A stretch of 47,544 bases of DNA from Acidocella sp. 20-57-95 (lineage in GTDB: Bacteria > Pseudomonadota > Alphaproteobacteria > Acetobacterales > Acetobacteraceae): contig NCAT01000003.1 of NCBI GenBank assembly GCA_002255575.1, positions 190,341-237,884 on the forward strand. The letters run 5' to 3'. Positions 33,122 to 40,882 of this stretch are shown piece by piece; the first letter of the stretch is position 1, and each line of letters begins with the position of its first letter. A program made the translations under genes and the position numbers. A model generated the notes under the pieces. The model searched no databases, was not told where the DNA came from, and worked only from the letters and a program-made list of their open reading frames with translations.

Positions 33122-34324
33122 CTAGACCGGCTTTTCGTATAATTTCGGGTCCATTCGGCACACCACGCCTTCTTCCTTCAAACGGGCTTCATATTCCTGC
33201 CGGATGAAGGGGTCTTCCTGCCAGTACGGGATCGCGGTGCCACCATCTTGCAGCTCCATCGCGGTGTAGTCTGTGTGCTTCTCGCCAGGCGGGCCAGGGT
33301 CACGGCCCGGCGAATGCGGGCCGAACCAAGCCGTCAAACGGAACGGCTCTTTCGAGACGCTGAAATGCTGATGATACCAGCGCGCCCCACCGGGCGCCGC
33401 CGTCACCATACCGCCGGCTTCATAGTCCAGACGGCGCACTTGCGAGGCATGGCCGTCTTTCCACGGCGTTGGGCCAAGGCGTTCCGGCCAGGTGTAGGTA
33501 TAGCCCTTGCCCTTCACGCAAATCAGCACGGCGGCAGATGTATGCGCATGGGCTTTGGAGTAGCGGCCATTTTCATGCTGACCGATCCAAAGATAAAAAC
33601 TATTATTGGTCATGAACGGCTCAACGCGGCGATAGCCGGGCGAGCGGCGGTTGTCGAGCGGCAAATCACAATTCACGGCATCAGGCACCAGATTGGTCCG
33701 GCGCATAGCCAGGCCGCGCACCGGGTCTGGTTCGATATCCTCGCGCGGCTTGTAGAAATTATCATCCTCGCTGAAGCGGTCTCGGAACACGTAGGGATTA
33801 TTGAACACCGCTTCCACATTGTTGAGGGCGTTGATCACAACCGGCGCGGTGGTGCCGCCTAGCAGCAATGCCGGCGCTGAGGAGCCGTTAACAATTCGGT
33901 GCATTGCATTCATCGGGATGGAGAATAGCGAGCCCTTCTGCCATTCAAAAATATGCCGCTTGGTCTCATTCTCCAGCCACACTTCGGTGGTGCCGCGGCC
34001 TTCAAGCACGAGGTAGATTTCCTCATACATGTGTTTTTCGGGGTGCAGTGCACCGGAGCCAGGTACTTCCACCACATGGCAGCCCCATTTCCCCTCAGTG
34101 CCAAATAGCTGCACATAGGTGCCGCGTCCGCCGGTCCGCTTCCAGGGCAACAAGGGAAGGTTCTGGCAGCGGTCGATCCCCAGCTCGCGGAAGATCGGAA
34201 TACCTTCGCTCATCATGAATTCGTCGTAAGGGGTGGCAACTTTCTTGAACGTACCAAAACCGGCTTTGGCAACTTCGCCGGTTGGCTCATGCCAATGTTG
34301 CTGGCCCGTGACATCATGCGGCAT
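33122..34324 (-). CDS. Bicupin protein (annotated in relatives as ethanolamine ammonia-lyase-activating)
   Basis: This 400-residue protein has two cupin barrels. The first has metal-ligand candidates in GALHPEKHMYEEIYLVLEG (His94, His98, Glu102) and His142 in PMNAMHRIV; the second has His259 and His261 in YSKAHAHTSAAVLICVKG and His318/His320 in ARWYHQHFS. Both sites look complete, as in gentisate-dioxygenase-type bicupins, so it probably binds one or two metal ions. I recall database entries for similar cupins named ethanolamine ammonia-lyase-activating protein, presumably from their link to eutA; the reaction is unknown. The start is ATG 34324 after AAGGG. It is first in the cupin-eutA-MFS set and is preceded by tRNA-Cys. 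Confidence 0.82.
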   Translation of the reverse strand: MPHDVTGQQHWHEPTGEVAKAGFGTFKKVATPYDEFMMSEGIPIFRELGIDRCQNLPLLPWKRTGGRGTYVQLFGTEGKWGCHVVEVPGSGALHPEKHMYEEIYLVLEGRGTTEVWLENETKRHIFEWQKGSLFSIPMNAMHRIVNGSSAPALLLGGTTAPVVINALNNVEAVFNNPYVFRDRFSEDDNFYKPREDIEPDPVRGLAMRRTNLVPDAVNCDLPLDNRRSPGYRRVEPFMTNNSFYLWIGQHENGRYSKAHAHTSAAVLICVKGKGYTYTWPERLGPTPWKDGHASQVRRLDYEAGGMVTAAPGGARWYHQHFSVSKEPFRLTAWFGPHSPGRDPGPPGEKHTDYTAMELQDGGTAIPYWQEDPFIRQEYEARLKEEGVVCRMDPKLYEKPV

Positions 34325-34601
34325 TGCGTTATCCCTTTTTCAATAGACCCGAGGCTTAAGCCCCACCTCACATGCTCGCGCACCTTCATACGGGTTGGTA
34401 TTTGAACGATCGCCCCTGCAGGACCGATCTCAACGCCAGAGCGCAGATACGTTTCCGATATGAAAGTTCGTTGGCCGAACATTTGTTATGTAAATGCTAG
34501 CTACGCGTCGATGCTGTGTCAATGCAAACGGGTCTCAAAACCCCGCAACGCACCACGCCATGTAAGGATTGGGGGAGCCGCAGTTGGCATTGGGGATAAA
34601 T
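34325..34601. other. Intergenic region upstream of the bicupin gene
   Basis: No gene is supported here. The region should hold the promoter of the cupin-eutA-MFS set, but no clear -35/-10 pair was found. Short inverted repeats are visible, including GTTCG/CGAAC around 34466-34480 and GATCG/CGATC around 34409-34430, which could be regulator half-sites. An open frame at 34213-34482 on the minus strand overlaps the cupin gene and looks non-coding. Confidence 0.4.
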
Positions 34602-34675
34602 TGGAGGTCCGGGCCGGAATCGAACCGGCATACGCGGATTTGCAGTCCGCTACATCACCACTCTGCCACCGGACC
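34602..34675 (-). tRNA. tRNA-Cys (anticodon GCA)
   Basis: This 74-nt cloverleaf lies on the minus strand. The acceptor stem is GGTCCGG with CCGGACC, the anticodon stem GCGGA/TCCGC closes the loop CTGCAAA (anticodon GCA), and the T-loop is GGTTCGATTCC. The discriminator base is T and CCA is encoded. It reads UGC and UGU. Confidence 0.97.
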
Positions 34676-34806
34676 ATCGGGGCATTAGAGATGCCGTATA
34701 TCCCCGCCGCCGCCCTTGCGGTCAAGTGTCATCCGGTGGGCGGTTGAGTTTGTCCGCCGCATTTCGCTATAAGGTGGCTAACGGCACAGTTATGCAAAGG
34801 GTTTTC

Positions 34807-35469
34807 ATGACCGAGACTTCCTCCGAGACCGCCATCGCCCGTGCTCATATGGTCGATAGCCAGGTTCGGCCCAACCAGGTGAATGACGCACGTGTCATCG
34901 CCGCCATGCGCAGCCTAGCCCGTGAGACGTTTGCCCCGGGCCACAGCCACCCTTACGCCGATGCTGAAATTGACCTGGGGGGCGGTCGCGCCATGCTCTC
35001 ACCGTTGCTAATTGCCAAACTCACCCAACTGGTGCTGGCCAGCAACCCGCCGCATATTTTGGTGATTGGTGCGGGAACCGGCTACGGTGCTGCCATTTTG
35101 GCCAGCAGCGGCGCGGTTGTAACCGCGCTCGAATCTCAAACCAGCCTGACCCCCGGCCCAGTTCCGGCCAATGTGACCTTTGTGAACGGCAAGCTGGCTG
35201 CCGGTTGGCCAGCCAATGGTCCTTATGAGGCTATTTTGATTGAGGGCGCGGTTCCGGAAATTCCAGCAAGTCTGGCATCGCAACTTGCCCCGGAAGGCGT
35301 GGTGGTGGCTATTTTGGCAGACCCTGCAAGCGGCTTTGGTAATCGGGCACCGCTGGGCCATGCCGTGATTGCGAAACCAAGCGGGGGCCAGTTTGCGACA
35401 ACGAAAATCTTCGATTGTACCGCAAAAATCCTGCCCGAATTTGAAGTGGCACCGGCTTTTGTCTTTTAA
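34807..35469 (+). CDS. Protein-L-isoaspartate O-methyltransferase family protein
   Basis: This 220-residue Rossmann-fold methyltransferase-like protein has SAM-binding motif I ILVIGAGTGYGAAILASSG and the family opening ARAHMVDSQVRPNQVNDARV, then ARETFAPGHSHPYADAEI. It is shorter and more divergent than Pcm of enterics, and the post-motif region (EAILIEGAVPEIPASL) retains the PIMT-like EGA. Members next to tolC are common in alphaproteobacteria; whether they repair isoaspartyl residues is not proven. ATG 34807 is preferred, with AAAGGG six bases upstream; the frame extends 27 codons further without support. It lies 111 bp before tolC and probably shares a transcript. Confidence 0.85.
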   Translation: MTETSSETAIARAHMVDSQVRPNQVNDARVIAAMRSLARETFAPGHSHPYADAEIDLGGGRAMLSPLLIAKLTQLVLASNPPHILVIGAGTGYGAAILASSGAVVTALESQTSLTPGPVPANVTFVNGKLAAGWPANGPYEAILIEGAVPEIPASLASQLAPEGVVVAILADPASGFGNRAPLGHAVIAKPSGGQFATTKIFDCTAKILPEFEVAPAFVF

Positions 35470-35580
35470 GCCTGACCATCACACATTCGGGCTACCTGTA
35501 GGTTGGATATTGGTTGCAGCCCCACTTTCCTGCATGACTGGCGTCGGCGCCCACGGCCCGGGTTCGCAAAAGGAATTTAC

Positions 35581-37080
35581 ATGATCGCGCGTTGGATCGC
35601 TATTTTCGGCAGTGTATTTGCCGCACCGGTTATGGTCTCAGCGGCAACACCCACCACCACGGCTGGTGGTCCGCCAACCAATTTGGTCCAGGCTTTAACA
35701 GAAGCTTACGAGAATAACGCAACGCTGCAGGAACAGCGCGCCAATTTGCGAGCGACGGATGAAAATGTGCCAACCGCCCTCTCAGGCTGGCGGCCGACGG
35801 TTTCGCTCAGCGCCACCGCCGGGCATTCGTCGAGCACGGTGAAGCAGAACTCTGAACAACTCGTGCCTGTGGGTTCATCCTTAGTCCTTCAAAAGACTAA
35901 AGTCCGTTCCAAACAAACCGGCAACCCCGAAACCGGCCAGGTCACTGTCAGCGAACCCATTTACAATGGCGGCAAGGTGATCGACGAGACGCGGCAGGCC
36001 AAGAACTCTGTCTATGCGGCGCGGGCGCAGTTACTTGCAGCTGAACAGGCCGTGTTTTTGAACGTGGTGAATGCCTACGTGACCGTAATTACCGATTCCC
36101 ATGTGCTGGCGCTGGACCAAAACAACCAAACCGTTCTGGCCCGCCAATTACAAGCCACGCGGGACCAGTTTAATGTTGGCGAAATTACGTTAACCTCGGT
36201 GGCGCAGGCGCAAGCATCATTGGCGCAGGCGGTTGAGCAGGTGGCGGTCGCCAAGGGTAATCTACAAATTGCGCGCGAAAATTTCCGGCAGTTGGTTGGT
36301 GAATATCCTGGTGATTTAACCCCGCCCCAGCCTTTGGCGCTGCCAGTGAAATCCAAAGAGGAGGCAGCCCAAGCAGCGGTGGCCAATAATCCGAATGTGG
36401 TGGCCGCCAAATTTGCCGATGCTGCCGCCAAGGATGCGGTCGATGTGGCCTTCTCCTCGCTGCTGCCGCAAGTGACCTTACAAGCTTCGGCATTCACGGA
36501 AGCTGACCCAACCGGCGCTGGAACCAGCACCAAGGGAGGCTCAGTACTGGGGCAACTGACGGTACCGCTCTACCAGGGTGGCTCAGAATATGCAGCCATC
36601 CGGGCGGCGCGGGCCAAAGAACAGCAAGCTTTCGCGACCATTCTAGACCAGCAGCGCACCGCCTACGCCCAGGCAACCCAGGCCTGGGAGGCGTTTGTGG
36701 CCTCGCAGGCGGCAATCGTCAGCACCAATGTCGAGATTAAAGCCAACGCCATCGCACTGGATGGAACCGAGCGGGAAGAAATTGTCGGCACCCGCACCAC
36801 ACTGGATGTTTTGAACGCTCAGCAATTATTATTAAATTCGCAAGTGCAACAGGTGCAAAATATAGCGACACTCGTTAATAACTCGTACACAATAGCATCA
36901 GCTATTGGGAGACTGACCGCGACCGACCTGGGGCTTCCGGTGCAACAGTATGATGATTTGCGTTATTACAACGCAGTTAAATATGCTGGGTTTGGCACTG
37001 GTGAGTCCGCTGACCGGGATGCGGGACTGGCTCCTGATGGCACATTACTGACTGCGACGAAGCCGCAAACGACGCCTTGA
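35581..37080 (+). CDS. tolC: TolC-family outer membrane efflux protein
   Basis: This 499-residue protein has a signal peptide (IARWIAIFGSVFAAPVMVSA, cleavage near residue 21) and two outer-membrane-efflux repeats. These are Ala/Gln-rich coiled-coil helices (such as AAEQAVFLNVVNAYVTVITD and TAYAQATQAWEAFVASQAAI) and beta segments with GWRPTVSLSAT and SLLPQVTLQAS. TolC trimers form the outer-membrane exit duct for type I secretion and tripartite drug efflux. Initiation at ATG 35581 follows AAGGA. Its stop overlaps a TTG of the popZ frame. The gene order methyltransferase-tolC-popZ-valS is conserved among alphaproteobacteria, as far as I recall. Confidence 0.95.
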   Translation: MIARWIAIFGSVFAAPVMVSAATPTTTAGGPPTNLVQALTEAYENNATLQEQRANLRATDENVPTALSGWRPTVSLSATAGHSSSTVKQNSEQLVPVGSSLVLQKTKVRSKQTGNPETGQVTVSEPIYNGGKVIDETRQAKNSVYAARAQLLAAEQAVFLNVVNAYVTVITDSHVLALDQNNQTVLARQLQATRDQFNVGEITLTSVAQAQASLAQAVEQVAVAKGNLQIARENFRQLVGEYPGDLTPPQPLALPVKSKEEAAQAAVANNPNVVAAKFADAAAKDAVDVAFSSLLPQVTLQASAFTEADPTGAGTSTKGGSVLGQLTVPLYQGGSEYAAIRAARAKEQQAFATILDQQRTAYAQATQAWEAFVASQAAIVSTNVEIKANAIALDGTEREEIVGTRTTLDVLNAQQLLLNSQVQQVQNIATLVNNSYTIASAIGRLTATDLGLPVQQYDDLRYYNAVKYAGFGTGESADRDAGLAPDGTLLTATKPQTTP

Positions 37081-37091
37081 AAGATAGAAAA

Positions 37092-38138
37092 ATGACAGAT
37101 CCAAGCACCGAACCCACCAATTCCGGCTCCGGCGAACCTTCAATGGAAGAGATCCTGGCCTCCATCCGCCGCATTTTGAAGGATGAAACAGGCCAAACGT
37201 CTGGTACCGCAGACGTTGAACCTGATGAGGACGATGTGCTGATCCTTGATTCCAGCATGGTCGCCAAGCCGGTTGATCTTGCTTCTGCGACCTCGGCCCC
37301 TGCACCTGAATTTTCGGGCAGTTCAGCACCGATTGAATTGCCGCAAGCCACCTTACCGCCAGCGGCGGCCGATGAGGATGATACGATCTTCCAAGCGGCA
37401 AAGCCATTTGCCCCCCTGCCGGAGACCCCGGCATTTGACGATCTGCCGAAATGGCCAGCCCCATCAGCGCCCAGTGAACCGCTGAATCTGGAAACCCAGC
37501 CCTACCGGCCGGCTGGGCCGGATGCGCCGATTGTTACACCGGTGTTTGGTCACCGCTCTGCCAGCGAGTTTCCAGCCTTCAACCCCGCGCCCGCGCCAGC
37601 ATTTAACCCGCCGCCGATGCCGGACAAGGTGCCGGACCCAGTAACGAATATCGCGCCGCCCGGCCCACCGGTATTTGGGTCGCGCTTCAACCCGAATTTG
37701 GTGATTCCGACGCCGAGCGCGCCGCCCGCCATGGAGCCAGAGCCGGTCGCGGCAACGCCTGTTGAACAACCCGTCGAGGCGCCAGTGCCGGAAGCCCCCA
37801 CCTTCCAAGCGGTGCAGATGCCGGTACATCCCACCCCAGAACCAACCCCAACCATAGTGGAGACTTCGATGCCGGAAACCAATAATCTGCAAAGCCCAGA
37901 TAGCCTGATCAGCGAACAAGCCAGCGCCGCCGCCGCCAGCGCCATTGGCGCGATGGTGCGCAGCATCACCGCCGAAAAATCGGTAGCAATCAGCCGCGGC
38001 GGGGCCACCATCGAAGACATGGTGCGCGAGGAAATCCGCCCGCTGCTGAAATCCTGGCTCGATACCAACCTGCCAAGCCTGGTGGAACGTGTGGTACGTG
38101 CTGAAATCGAGAAGGTTGCCAACCGCAGCCTGACCTAA
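37092..38138 (+). CDS. popZ: PopZ-like polar organising protein (DUF2497)
   Basis: This 348-residue protein has the PopZ plan: a short N-terminal helix EPSMEEILASIRRILKDE that binds client proteins, a long Pro/Ala/Glu-rich disordered linker (about 35-260), and C-terminal helices (ASAAAASAIGAMVRSI, TIEDMVREEIRPLLKSWLD, LPSLVERVVRAEIEKVA) that drive oligomerisation. In Caulobacter PopZ forms a condensate at the cell pole and anchors the ParB-parS complex. The linker is longer than in Caulobacter PopZ. ATG 37092 is chosen because the family begins shortly before MEEI; a TTG at 37077 overlaps the tolC stop and would add five residues. valS follows. Confidence 0.88.
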   Translation: MTDPSTEPTNSGSGEPSMEEILASIRRILKDETGQTSGTADVEPDEDDVLILDSSMVAKPVDLASATSAPAPEFSGSSAPIELPQATLPPAAADEDDTIFQAAKPFAPLPETPAFDDLPKWPAPSAPSEPLNLETQPYRPAGPDAPIVTPVFGHRSASEFPAFNPAPAPAFNPPPMPDKVPDPVTNIAPPGPPVFGSRFNPNLVIPTPSAPPAMEPEPVAATPVEQPVEAPVPEAPTFQAVQMPVHPTPEPTPTIVETSMPETNNLQSPDSLISEQASAAAASAIGAMVRSITAEKSVAISRGGATIEDMVREEIRPLLKSWLDTNLPSLVERVVRAEIEKVANRSLT

Positions 38139-38148
38139 TGGCGTAAAC

Positions 38149-38201
38149 ATGGCTGGCCTGCCTCGCCAAAACGAATTTGGCCAGAGTATAAGGCCAGCCA
38201 T
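38149..38201 (+). promoter_or_regulatory. Nested hairpin in valS leader covering ribosome binding site and start
   Basis: ATGGCTGGCCT (38149-38159) and AGGCCAGCCAT (38191-38201) are perfect 11-bp inverted repeats. Within the 31-nt loop, GCCAAA (38165-38170) and TTTGGC (38176-38181) form a second hairpin with a 5-nt loop. The right outer arm contains the AGG ribosome binding sequence and the first two bases of the valS ATG (38200). Folding would block initiation, suggesting translational control. There is no T tract, so termination is less likely. Confidence 0.6.
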
Positions 38202-40881
38202 GAACGACGCACCGCAAAACGTGACTTTAGACAAGCATTTTGACGCAGCCGGGCAGGAAGCCCGGCTTTATGCTGGCTGGGAAGCTTCCGGCGCCTTTGC
38301 CGCCAACCCTGGCTCCAAAGCTGCCCCTTTCTCCATCATGATCCCGCCACCCAACGTGACCGGCAGCCTGCATGTAGGCCATGCGCTGACCATGACCTTG
38401 CAGGATATTCTCATCCGCACCCGCCGGATGCAGGGCCGCGACACGCTATGGCAGCCAGGCACCGACCATGCCGGCATCGCCACCCAGATGGTGGTTGAGC
38501 GCCTGCTGGATGCGGAAAAGACCAGCCGCAAAGAAATTGGCCGCGATAAGTTTTTGGAGCGGGTCTGGCAGTGGAAAGCCGAATCCGGCGGCACCATCAC
38601 CAGCCAGTTGCGCCGCCTCGGTGCCTCACCGGACTGGGCGCGCGAGCGCTTCACCATGGATGAGGGGCTTAGCAAGGCGGTGCGCGAAGTTTTCGTGCGG
38701 CTGCATCGCGAAGGGCTGATCTACCAGGATAAACGCCTGGTGAACTGGGACCCAAAATTACAAACAGCCATTTCAGACCTGGAAGTTGAGACCAAGGAAG
38801 TTAAGGGCAATATCTGGTATCTGCGCTACCCGGTCGAGGGCGGCGGCGAGATTATCGTGGCAACGACCCGGCCTGAGACCATGCTGGGCGATAGCGCGGT
38901 GGCAGTGCACCCCGAAAACCCTAAATATCGGGCGCTGATTGGTAAGTTTGTTGTTCTACCGCTGACCGGGCGGAAAATCCCGATTGTGGCCGATGAATAT
39001 GCCGACCCCGAGAAAGGCAGCGGCGCGGTGAAAATTACACCCGCCCATGATTTCAACGATTTTGAGGTCGGTAAGCGCCACAACCTGCCAGCACCTTCCA
39101 TTCTGGACCGGCAAGGGCGGATTACGCTGGCCGAAATTGGCGATGTGCCTGAATTTACAAAGTCGCTGGAAGGCATGGACCGTTTTGCCGCCCGTAAAGC
39201 CATTCTGGCTGAGTTAGAAGTGCAGGACATTCTCGAAAAGACCGAGCCGCACACCAACCAGGTGCCGCATGGCGACCGCTCCGGCGTGGTGATCGAGCCA
39301 CTTTTGACGGTGCAATGGTACTGCAATGCCGCTGTGTTGGCGCAGCCTGCGATTGCCGCCGTAGAGACTGGCAAGATTAAATTCGTGCCCCAGCAATGGG
39401 AAAATACCTTCTTCGCCTGGATGCGCGATATTCAGCCTTGGTGCATCTCGCGCCAGCTTTGGTGGGGCCACCGCATTCCCGCCTGGTACGGGCCGGATGG
39501 CACCGTGTTCGTGGCGCATGACGAGGCAGGAGCACAGGCCCAGGCTGACGCGCATTACGGTGCGCGCCGCGAGATCACCCAGGACGAGGACGTGCTGGAT
39601 ACCTGGTTCAGCTCGGCACTCTGGCCATTTTCAACGCTTGGCTGGCCAGAACAGACGCCGGAATTGGCAAAATATTATCCAACCGACGTGCTGGTGACCG
39701 GCTTTGACATCATCTTCTTCTGGGTCGCCCGGATGATGATGATGGGGCTGCATTTCATGGGCGATGTACCGTTTAAGACCGTGTATATTCACGGGTTGGT
39801 GCGCGATGAGCGCGGCCAGAAAATGTCGAAATCCAAAGGCAACGTGATAGATCCGCTGAGCCTGATTGAGGAATTTGGCACCGATGCGCTGCGCTACACC
39901 GTGGCCGCTTCCGCCGGGCCGGGGCGTGATGTGAAATTGGGCAAGGCTAAGGTGGAAGCGAACCGCAGCTTTATCACGAAGCTATGGAACGCCGCACGTT
40001 TTTGCGAAATGAATGGCGTGAAGCCGAACCCTGACTTCAAGCCCGAGACAGCGAAGTTAGCCCTCTCACGCTGGATTTTGGCGGCGTCCAACAAGGCCAT
40101 CGCGGATGCTGCGGCGTCTGTCGATGCGTTCCGGATTGATGAATATGCCCTTACTTGCTGGCATTTCATCTGGGGTGATTTTTGTGACTGGTTCCTGGAA
40201 TTCGCCAAACCAGCCTTTGCTGGCGGCGGTGATGACGCCGCCGAAATCCGCGATGTAGCGGCTTACGTGCTGGGCGTGCTGTTGCGGCTGATGCACCCAA
40301 TTACGCCGTTTGTGACAGAAGAAATCTGGGATCATTTTGGCTATGGCGCGGCATGTTCGCTGATCGGTGCCGCCTGGCCTGAACCTGCCGTGGTCGTAGA
40401 TGAAATTTCAGCCACCGCAGATGTTGCCTGGGCCATCCAGCTAATATCTGAAATCCGCACGGTGCGTTCGGAAATGAACGTGCCGCCCAGCCAGAAATCG
40501 CCAGTGCTGCTGAAAGATGCCTCGGCTGAAACCCTGGCACGCGCGGTCACGTGGCAGGAAGCAATTTTCCGGATGGCACGTGCCAGCTCCGTCGGCGCAT
40601 TGGAAGGCGAGGTTCCAAAAGGCTCGGCCCAGGCTGTTCTGAATGAAGCCACCATCATTCTGCCGCTGGCTGAACTGATCGATCTCGACGCTGAGCGCGT
40701 GCGCCTAACCGGCCTGCGCACTAAAGCGGCGGCGGAACTCGAAAAGGTAAACACCAAGCTCGCGAACGAGGATTTTGTGAAGCGGGCGCCTGAAGCGATT
40801 ATCGCAGAAAACGAAGAGCGCCGCGCCAGCTTCACCGCTGAGATCATCCGGCTTGATGCTGCCTTGAGCCGGATTTCCTAG
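38200..40881 (+). CDS. valS: Valyl-tRNA synthetase
   Basis: This class I synthetase charges tRNA-Val. The 893 residues show the HIGH motif as HVGH in PPNVTGSLHVGHALTMT (near residue 55), the CP1 editing domain (TTRPETMLGDSAVAVHPENP, GSGAVKITPAHDFNDFEVG), KMSKS in GQKMSKSKGNVIDP, an anticodon-binding domain, and a C-terminal coiled coil (LRTKAAAELEKVNTKLA) typical of ValRS. Two starts are possible: ATG 38149, with no ribosome binding site, and ATG 38200, which follows AAGG and gives the normal N-terminus; I prefer the second. The start lies in a nested hairpin. A glycosyltransferase gene begins one base after the stop. Confidence 0.97.
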   Translation: MNDAPQNVTLDKHFDAAGQEARLYAGWEASGAFAANPGSKAAPFSIMIPPPNVTGSLHVGHALTMTLQDILIRTRRMQGRDTLWQPGTDHAGIATQMVVERLLDAEKTSRKEIGRDKFLERVWQWKAESGGTITSQLRRLGASPDWARERFTMDEGLSKAVREVFVRLHREGLIYQDKRLVNWDPKLQTAISDLEVETKEVKGNIWYLRYPVEGGGEIIVATTRPETMLGDSAVAVHPENPKYRALIGKFVVLPLTGRKIPIVADEYADPEKGSGAVKITPAHDFNDFEVGKRHNLPAPSILDRQGRITLAEIGDVPEFTKSLEGMDRFAARKAILAELEVQDILEKTEPHTNQVPHGDRSGVVIEPLLTVQWYCNAAVLAQPAIAAVETGKIKFVPQQWENTFFAWMRDIQPWCISRQLWWGHRIPAWYGPDGTVFVAHDEAGAQAQADAHYGARREITQDEDVLDTWFSSALWPFSTLGWPEQTPELAKYYPTDVLVTGFDIIFFWVARMMMMGLHFMGDVPFKTVYIHGLVRDERGQKMSKSKGNVIDPLSLIEEFGTDALRYTVAASAGPGRDVKLGKAKVEANRSFITKLWNAARFCEMNGVKPNPDFKPETAKLALSRWILAASNKAIADAAASVDAFRIDEYALTCWHFIWGDFCDWFLEFAKPAFAGGGDDAAEIRDVAAYVLGVLLRLMHPITPFVTEEIWDHFGYGAACSLIGAAWPEPAVVVDEISATADVAWAIQLISEIRTVRSEMNVPPSQKSPVLLKDASAETLARAVTWQEAIFRMARASSVGALEGEVPKGSAQAVLNEATIILPLAELIDLDAERVRLTGLRTKAAAELEKVNTKLANEDFVKRAPEAIIAENEERRASFTAEIIRLDAALSRIS

Positions 40882-40882
40882 A

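Noticed and set aside
34213..34482. 89-codon open frame upstream of the cupin gene
   Set aside because: It overlaps the cupin start region, lacks a ribosome binding site and does not resemble any family.
38149..38199. 17-codon N-terminal extension of valS
   Set aside because: It has no ribosome binding site and is not like ValRS N-termini, and the segment is better explained as the left part of the leader hairpin. It cannot be fully excluded.
37464..38234. 256-codon open frame antisense to popZ
   Set aside because: The Pro/Ala-rich popZ linker leaves the opposite strand free of stops. The predicted product (rich in Arg, Trp and Gly) looks like a composition artefact.
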